17,519 nt of DNA from JAADCS01 sp964473735 (GTDB lineage Bacteria > Hydrothermota > Hydrothermia > LBFQ01): the NCBI GenBank assembly GCA_964473735.1, contig CAYYQD010000029.1, positions 1-17,519 on the forward strand, written 5' to 3'. Positions 13,407 through 17,519 of this stretch are shown here, piece by piece. The position numbers and the translations under genes were made by a program. The first letter of the stretch is position 1. Every line of letters starts with the position of its first letter. The notes under the pieces are model-generated. The model worked only from the letters and a program-made list of their open reading frames with translations. It was not told the origin of the DNA and searched no databases.

Positions 13407-14357
13407 TCAGGCTTTTAGGACGTTGCCTTTTCCCTCGTCTTCGTCGTCCCGGAGTGCGCTTAGGAGGGTCTCTATAGTCTCGCGCAGCTTTTTGCTGGCC
13501 CTTTGCAGACGTTCCTCCACGTTGAAAGGGTCCTCTTTGAGTCCTTCGGAGCGCAGGGCGGCGTAGTGGAGTAGCTTTACGTACAGGTTCAGCATCGCCG
13601 TGTCCATCATCTCGTTCTCCGAACCTCTCTCAACCCAGTCAAAGAAGTCTTTCGTCTCTTCGGGCCAATCCACCTCCTCGGGGAGGACCTTACCGGACCT
13701 CATCTCATACATGAGACGGAGTATTATGGTATCCACGAGGCGGTAGAGCCTCTCCATATACACCAAGAGGTCAAACCCCTCCATATCCTTCACCGTGTCC
13801 CAGTAGAGGACGGTGAAGAAGAAGGCGGCGTCGGAAGATACGTCGCACATCACGTACGCTAAGACCTCAAGGGCCAGGGCCCTCAGATAAGGCTCCTCTA
13901 CGGTGAGCGATAGGGCCTGAAAGGTCGTAGAGTCTATGTCCTTGCCGAGTCTGAACTTTAGGGCCAACGACAGGGCCGCGCTTACGATGTAGGGTTCCAC
14001 GTACTTCGTACGGTGGGCGAGGCGCTGCGCCTGTTCCACCGTCTTAAGGGCCTCTTCGTACCTCCCCAGATGAGATAGGGCTACGGCCGTAAGGACGAGT
14101 ATAAGGACTATCCAGATGTTCAGGATGTCTCTAATTTTCCTGTCCTTAGTACGGTTCCTGTGGGCCTTTAACTTTCTCTCGGCGGAGGATAGAGCCTTTA
14201 ACATCTTCTTCCACTCGGAGTTGTTAATGAAGTTCGCGGAGGCTTCGGCCACTTCCCGGAGGATCTTCAGGGCCTCCCTGTCCTTCACCTCCTCCCAATC
14301 GGCGTAATTTATGAAGTTATAAACGTAGGTTGCGATTACCACGTCGTAGGTGTCCAT
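13407..14357 (-). CDS. Helical TPR-like protein of unknown function
   Basis: A 316-residue, nearly all-helical protein. One clear tetratricopeptide-like unit lies around residues 104-131 (ALSHLGRYEEALKTVEQAQ). A hydrophobic stretch, LNIWIVLILVLTAVAL, precedes it and could be either a repeat helix or a membrane segment. The C-terminus is charged and probably disordered (LRDDEDEGKGNVLKA). No family is recognised. The start is the ATG at 14357, which matches a TAAAAT box 8 nt upstream. Longer versions would extend across the divergent promoter. It resembles in style the helical part of the regulator at 9993, but I see no clear sequence similarity. It is convergent with murA, with a 16-nt gap. 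Confidence 0.68.
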   Translation of the reverse strand: MDTYDVVIATYVYNFINYADWEEVKDREALKILREVAEASANFINNSEWKKMLKALSSAERKLKAHRNRTKDRKIRDILNIWIVLILVLTAVALSHLGRYEEALKTVEQAQRLAHRTKYVEPYIVSAALSLALKFRLGKDIDSTTFQALSLTVEEPYLRALALEVLAYVMCDVSSDAAFFFTVLYWDTVKDMEGFDLLVYMERLYRLVDTIILRLMYEMRSGKVLPEEVDWPEETKDFFDWVERGSENEMMDTAMLNLYVKLLHYAALRSEGLKEDPFNVEERLQRASKKLRETIETLLSALRDDEDEGKGNVLKA

Positions 14358-14367
14358 CGCATGCGAT
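14356..14367. promoter_or_regulatory. 12-bp perfect palindrome in a divergent promoter (candidate operator)
   Basis: ATCGCATGCGAT is its own reverse complement. It spans the start codon and the end of the -10 box of the TPR-like gene. It also covers 14359-14364, where the -35 of the SDR promoter would fall. A dimeric repressor bound here could block both promoters. A 12-bp palindrome is expected a few times by chance in this length, so position is the main argument. Confidence 0.3.
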
Positions 14368-14371
14368 TTTA
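14358..14371 (-). promoter_or_regulatory. -10 box (TAAAAT, 14371-14366) of a leaderless promoter
   Basis: Minus-strand TAAAAT ends 8 nt before the ATG at 14357 of the TPR-like gene. It is separated from the opposing SDR -10 box by only 10 bp. Confidence 0.5.
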
Positions 14372-14381
14372 AGGTCGCTCT

Positions 14382-14393
14382 TAGAATCTCCGT
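14382..14393 (+). promoter_or_regulatory. -10 box (TAGAAT, 14382-14387) of a leaderless promoter
   Basis: TAGAAT ends 6 nt before the ATG at 14394 of the SDR gene. There is no Shine-Dalgarno sequence, and any -35 contact lies at the very start of the divergent gene. Confidence 0.55.
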
Positions 14394-15050
14394 ATGAAGA
14401 AGGTGGCTCTCATAACCGGGGGAACCCGTGGGATAGGGTACGCCGTGGCCAGGAGGTTCCATCGGGCCGGTTTTGAGGTATTCGTGGTAGGTAGGCGGGA
14501 GAGGTTCAGGGAGTTTAACTACCTCCGTGCCGACGTCCGGAATTACGAGGAGGTGAGGCGGGCGGTTGAAGAGGTCGTTGAGAGGTCCGACGGTATAGAC
14601 GTCCTCGTCGCCAGCGCCGGGGTCGCCTACGTGGGTAGGGTTGAGGATACACCGGTGGAAGCGTGGAAGCGCCTTATTGACACCAATTTAAGCGGCGTCT
14701 TCTACACCGTTAGGGCCGCCCTACCCCATATCAGGGACGGGGGGCACATCTTCGTACTGGGCTCCATAGCATCCGTCCGGGCCTTTCCCGGATGGGCGGC
14801 CTACTGCGCCACCAAGTTCGGTGTGTACGGTTTCGCCCAGGCTCTGGGGGAGGAGCTGAAGGGAAGGATAAAGGTGACCACCGTTATGCCGGGGGCCGTT
14901 GATACGGACCTATGGAATGGGCTGGCCTACGTCCCACCCCGCGAGCGTATGATGAGGGCCGAAGACGTGGCCGAAGCTATCTTCAACGCTTACGAGAACG
15001 GAGCGTGGGTGAGGGACCTCCTGCTTTTGCCTCCCCACGGGATAGTGTAG
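14394..15050 (+). CDS. Short-chain dehydrogenase/reductase (SDR), probably NADP-dependent
   Basis: A 218-residue classical SDR. The Rossmann motif is TGGTRGIG (8-15). The NNAG-equivalent is ASAG (73-76). The catalytic tetrad is N98, S124 (GSIAS), Y137 and K141 (YCATK), followed by PGAVDT (166-171). Basic residues R34-R35 at the end of the second beta strand, where NAD-specific enzymes have an aspartate, suggest NADP(H). The protein is shorter than the usual 240-260 residues because loops and the C-terminal region are compact. The substrate cannot be told from sequence. It is transcribed alone, divergent from the TPR-like gene, with a strong hairpin 35 nt after its stop. Confidence 0.9.
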   Translation: MKKVALITGGTRGIGYAVARRFHRAGFEVFVVGRRERFREFNYLRADVRNYEEVRRAVEEVVERSDGIDVLVASAGVAYVGRVEDTPVEAWKRLIDTNLSGVFYTVRAALPHIRDGGHIFVLGSIASVRAFPGWAAYCATKFGVYGFAQALGEELKGRIKVTTVMPGAVDTDLWNGLAYVPPRERMMRAEDVAEAIFNAYENGAWVRDLLLLPPHGIV

Positions 15051-15078
15051 TCGGGGGATTTCACCGGGGACGCAATAC

Positions 15079-15104
15079 AAAAAAAGGGGGGCGAAAGCCC
15101 CCCC
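15079..15104 (-). terminator. Intrinsic terminator of the Fn3-type lipoprotein gene
   Basis: A perfect 7-bp GC stem (GGGGGGC at 15086-15092, loop GAAA, GCCCCCC at 15097-15103) is followed on the minus strand by seven Ts (15085-15079). It lies 22 nt beyond the lipoprotein stop. On the plus strand the tail is only ATCTTT, so it may weakly stop SDR transcripts too. It is the only textbook terminator in the window. Confidence 0.85.
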
Positions 15105-15125
15105 ATCTTTGGTTCGGTCGGTTTT

Positions 15126-15896
15126 TCAGTACTTTATCCAGCCCAGACCGGAGACCTTGTTCTGCACGTAGATGGTGACCGTGGTGTTGTAGGGGCCGGT
15201 GCCGTTCGTGGGTCCGACCTTAACCAGACCGAAGCAGGAGTTGGTGGAGATGTCTCCGTCTAAGTCCCTGTCAAACCAGAGGTAGTACTCGGAGTTCCCG
15301 GATACGTCCTTCATGTCCCCGTAGGAGTCGCTGGAGTTGGGGGCGAGACCCATAACGCTTCCGGGGTCGGCGAAGTAGGTATGTACCTTTCCGGAGCCGA
15401 GGGAGGTCTTGGAGATGTCCTTGAACTGGAGGGTGCCAGAGTTGTTGTAGAAGACGAAGTAGGCGGTGTTATCAAGTGTGGGGTCTACGCCCGCCTGATT
15501 GGTGGTGGTAGCCTCGGTGCTGTCCCCTTTGAGATAGACCTTCACCCAGGAGTGGTGGGTGGAGTCGGGGTCATCGTGGGTGTAGATGGTGCCCAAGTCC
15601 TTCTCGTAGGGGGTGAGGTCTATGGGGGCCTTTCCACCGCCCACAGCCTCAACCGTCACGGTCTTGAAGACCCCATCGCTTCCCTTGAGGACGAAGTGGG
15701 TGGAGTCTATCTCCGCTATAAGGGAGTCGTCCCCGTATATCTTGTAGGTGCTGGCGTTCTCAACGGCGCCCCAGGAGAGGTCAAGGTCGGCGCCGTTATT
15801 CACGGCTTTGGCCGTAACCACGGGCGTGCCCACCTCACCCTTACAACCGGCTATCAGCAGCGCACCGGCGAACAGAGCAACATAAAACCTCTTCAT
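15126..15896 (-). CDS. Surface lipoprotein with a fibronectin type III-like domain
   Basis: A 256-residue exported lipoprotein. The signal peptide MKRFYVALFAGALLIAGC has a canonical lipobox (LIAGC) with the lipidated cysteine at 18. Residues about 25-87 form a fibronectin type III-like sandwich (VTAKAVNNGADLDLSW, then ASTYKIYGDD). The remaining 165 residues are rich in Asn, Ser, Thr and Asp, with acidic clusters (DDPDST, DRDLDGDIST) that could bind calcium. I recognise no further domain. DRDLDGDI resembles a dockerin or EF-hand-like calcium loop. A TAGAAT box 9 nt before the ATG and a strong terminator make it a single-gene unit, apparently well expressed. It probably sits in the outer or inner membrane facing the periplasm or surface. 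Confidence 0.82.
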   Translation of the reverse strand: MKRFYVALFAGALLIAGCKGEVGTPVVTAKAVNNGADLDLSWGAVENASTYKIYGDDSLIAEIDSTHFVLKGSDGVFKTVTVEAVGGGKAPIDLTPYEKDLGTIYTHDDPDSTHHSWVKVYLKGDSTEATTTNQAGVDPTLDNTAYFVFYNNSGTLQFKDISKTSLGSGKVHTYFADPGSVMGLAPNSSDSYGDMKDVSGNSEYYLWFDRDLDGDISTNSCFGLVKVGPTNGTGPYNTTVTIYVQNKVSGLGWIKY

Positions 15897-15911
15897 GACG
15901 AAGGTATTCTA
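15897..15911 (-). promoter_or_regulatory. -10 box (TAGAAT, 15911-15906) for the Fn3-type lipoprotein
   Basis: Minus-strand TAGAAT ends 9 nt before the ATG at 15896, inside the 38-nt gap after guaA. It predicts a very short leader. Confidence 0.55.
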
Positions 15912-15934
15912 AGGCCGCCCGATAGATACTCCCC

Positions 15935-17440
15935 CTACTCCCACTCTATCGTGCCCGGGGGCTTGGAGGTGATGTCGTAGACTACCCGGTTTATGCCGGG
16001 GACTTCCCCGGTTATACGCTCGCTTATGCGGGCTAAGAGGTCGTGCGGGACCCGGCTCCAGTCCGCCGTCATACCGTCTAAGCTCTCCACTATGCGTACG
16101 GCTATCACCTCCCCTTCGGTACGAAAGTCTCCCTGAACCCCCACGGTCCTGACCGGAACCAGAACTGCGAAGGCCTGCCACACCCTTTCGTACAGACCGG
16201 CCGCCCTGACCTCCTCCTCCACTATACGGTCGGCGTGCCTTACCCTCTCTAACCTCTCCTCCGTTATCTCACCGATTATCCTGACGGCTAAGCCCGGGCC
16301 GGGGAAAGGGTGTCGGTTTATCACCTCCTCCGGTATCCCCATCACCCGCCCTATGGCTCTGACCTCGTCCTTGAACAGGTAGCGGAAGGGCTCAAGGAGG
16401 GCGAAGCCCAACCTCTGCGGTAGTCCCCCCACGTTGTGGTGGGTTTTTATGGTGGCCGACGGTCCCATTACGGAGACGGACTCTATGACGTCCGGGTATA
16501 GGGTACCCTGCGCCAGAAACTTGGGCTTGGGATTCAACCCCCCGGCGAACTCTTCAAACACCTCAACGAAGAGCCTTCCGATTGTCTTACGCTTCTCTTC
16601 GGGATGGGTTATCCCCTTAAGGGCATTTAAGAAGCGCTCACCGGCCTCTAAAATGTGGGCCTCCGGAAAGAGCCTCTTTACCCTCTCCCTCTCCCCCCAC
16701 CTGAGAAGTCCGGTATCCACGAAGACGAATACGGTCTGGCCGGGTACGGCCTCTTTCAGTAGGTAGCCTAACACGGTGGAATCTACCCCCCCGGACAGGG
16801 CCAAGAGCACCCTCTCCTTCCCCACCCGCTCCCTTATCTCCTCCTTGAGGTGCTCCACGACGTTCTTCGGTGTCCAGGTCCTCTCCAGTCCCGCGAAGCG
16901 GGCGAAGTTCCTCAACACTTCGTTGCCGTACTCCGTATGTACGACCTCCGGATGGAACTGTACGCCAAAGATACCCCTGTCGGGGTGGAAGACGGCGGCG
17001 TAGGGGGAGCCCTCCGTCCGGGCGAGGACCCTGAATCCCTCCGGTAGGGCCTCTACCCTGTCGCCGTGGCTCATCCACACCCTGAACCGTTGGGGTAGCC
17101 CTTTGAAGAGGTGGTCTGGATCCAGAACCTGAAGTTCGGCCGGGCCGTATTCTTTCCTGCGGGAGGGGGCCACCCTGCCACCTAACAGGTGGGTTATGAG
17201 TTGCAGGCCGTAGCAGATTCCAAGAACCGGCACCCTCCCCTCAAGGGCGGAAGGGTGGGGCATGGGGGCACCCTCGTCGTACACGCTGGCGGGACCGCCG
17301 GAGAGGACCACAGCCCCCGCATCCTCGGGCAGGGGGGCGTTGAAGGGGAGTATTTCGCTGTAATAACCCAGCTCCCTGAAGCGACGGGCTATCAGCTGGG
17401 TGTACTGGGAGCCGAAGTCATATACTACGACCTTACGCAC
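15935..17440 (-). CDS. guaA: GMP synthase (glutamine-hydrolysing)
   Basis: A 501-residue enzyme that converts XMP to GMP with glutamine and ATP. Residues 1-185 are the class I glutamine amidotransferase, with nucleophile C76 in GICYGLQ and partners H163 and E165 in QFHPE. The ATP pyrophosphatase domain has the P-loop SGGVDST (216-222), followed by LAQGTLYPDVIES and KTHHNVGGLP. The C-terminal dimerisation domain has HPFPGPGLAVRI and ends TSKPPGTIEWE, as usual for GuaA. The length is normal. The start is a GTG at 17440, only 5 nt after a TAGAAT box, so a leaderless transcript with a GTG start is expected. Upstream lies the end of a peptidase gene on the same strand, 18 nt away. Confidence 0.98.
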   Translation of the reverse strand: MRKVVVYDFGSQYTQLIARRFRELGYYSEILPFNAPLPEDAGAVVLSGGPASVYDEGAPMPHPSALEGRVPVLGICYGLQLITHLLGGRVAPSRRKEYGPAELQVLDPDHLFKGLPQRFRVWMSHGDRVEALPEGFRVLARTEGSPYAAVFHPDRGIFGVQFHPEVVHTEYGNEVLRNFARFAGLERTWTPKNVVEHLKEEIRERVGKERVLLALSGGVDSTVLGYLLKEAVPGQTVFVFVDTGLLRWGERERVKRLFPEAHILEAGERFLNALKGITHPEEKRKTIGRLFVEVFEEFAGGLNPKPKFLAQGTLYPDVIESVSVMGPSATIKTHHNVGGLPQRLGFALLEPFRYLFKDEVRAIGRVMGIPEEVINRHPFPGPGLAVRIIGEITEERLERVRHADRIVEEEVRAAGLYERVWQAFAVLVPVRTVGVQGDFRTEGEVIAVRIVESLDGMTADWSRVPHDLLARISERITGEVPGINRVVYDITSKPPGTIEWE

Positions 17441-17451
17441 GGGGTATTCTA
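17441..17451 (-). promoter_or_regulatory. -10 box (TAGAAT, 17451-17446) of a leaderless guaA promoter
   Basis: Minus-strand TAGAAT ends 5 nt before the GTG at 17440, the tightest spacing in the window. A short inverted repeat, GTGGA/TCCAC (17454-17467), abuts it and overlaps the upstream stop codon. Confidence 0.55.
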
Positions 17452-17458
17452 CCGTGGA

Positions 17459-17519
17459 TCACTCCACCAACGTGGCCGGGTCCACCGGCTTGCCGTCCTT
17501 ATAGACCTCGTAATGCACG
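17459..17519 (-). CDS. M23 family metallopeptidase, C-terminal end (partial)
   Basis: Only the last 19 full codons are in the window, reading VHYEVYKDGKPVDPATLVE before TGA at 17461-17459. This closely matches the C-terminus of M23/LytM peptidoglycan endopeptidases, where the HLHYEV motif supplies a zinc or catalytic histidine and is followed by xxGxPVDPxxxL. The gene continues beyond the right edge. Such enzymes cut peptidoglycan cross-links during growth or division, or act as inactive activators of amidases. Confidence 0.7.
   Translation of the reverse strand, partial: VHYEVYKDGKPVDPATLVE

Noticed and set aside
14358..14462. A longer start for the TPR-like protein
   Set aside because: It would overlap the SDR start region and the divergent promoters, and the extra residues are proline- and glycine-rich, unlike the helical body.
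15086..15103. The GC hairpin as a strong terminator for the SDR gene
   Set aside because: The plus-strand tail is ATCTTT, not a T-run; the seven Ts are on the other strand, so it mainly serves the lipoprotein gene.
17454..17467. GTGGA/TCCAC hairpin between the M23 peptidase gene and guaA as a terminator
   Set aside because: The stem is only 5 bp and has no T-tract on the minus strand.
1..17519. CRISPR arrays, insertion sequences, prophage or integration sites
   Set aside because: No regularly spaced repeats, transposase motifs, terminal inverted repeats or repeated tRNA 3' ends were seen.

Overview
The window looks like a chromosomal segment of an uncultured, deep-branching, probably thermophilic Gram-negative (diderm) bacterium. 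The DNA is GC-rich. Arginine is mostly AGG/AGA and isoleucine often ATA, and proteins are compact and rich in charged residues, as in thermophiles. An LptE-type LPS-assembly lipoprotein, a probable outer-membrane beta-barrel, a Sec lipoprotein and a Tat-type signal indicate two membranes. A subunit H-like protein of a V/A-type ATPase and a fused IspD-IspF narrow the choice but do not name a phylum. Candidate phyla such as WOR-3/Hydrothermae are possible; this is inference only.

Layout. (1) 1-215: a possible degraded minus-strand tail of a secreted protein. (2) 219-2521, plus: a four-gene unit of CPBP membrane protease, glycine-rich protein, polytopic membrane protein and winged-helix regulator. 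(3) 2510-3670, minus: an RlmI-type 23S rRNA methyltransferase, and 3751-4389, plus: an outer-membrane-like protein. (4) 4379-6142, minus: Tat-signal PqqD-like protein, then lptE, then ispDF, all overlapping. (5) 6185-7182, minus: V/A-ATPase subunit H, then rsmI. (6) 7240-9903, plus: leuS. (7) 9993-11228, plus: a helical protein with a C-terminal SARP-like DNA-binding domain, facing a HEAT-repeat protein (11234-11989, minus). (8) 12044-13390, plus: tRNA-Lys(TTT) almost abutting murA. (9) 13407-14357, minus: a helical TPR-like protein, divergent from an SDR oxidoreductase (14394-15050). (10) 15126-15896, minus: an Fn3-type lipoprotein, then guaA (15935-17440) and the C-terminal end of an M23 peptidase at the right edge.

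Housekeeping themes are translation and rRNA modification (leuS, rsmI, rlmI-like, tRNA-Lys) and the cell envelope (murA, lptE, M23 peptidase, outer-membrane and lipoproteins). Isoprenoid precursor supply (ispDF) and GMP synthesis (guaA) complete the set. No transposase, integrase, CRISPR array or phage gene is visible.

The most striking feature is regulatory. Every protein gene that begins a transcription unit with a visible promoter has a TANAAT -10 box only 5-10 nt before its ATG or GTG, which predicts leaderless or nearly leaderless mRNAs. Two clear internal genes instead carry strong Shine-Dalgarno sequences. No consistent -35 box is visible and only one clear intrinsic terminator exists. 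Convergent genes overlap or nearly touch at their 3' ends.
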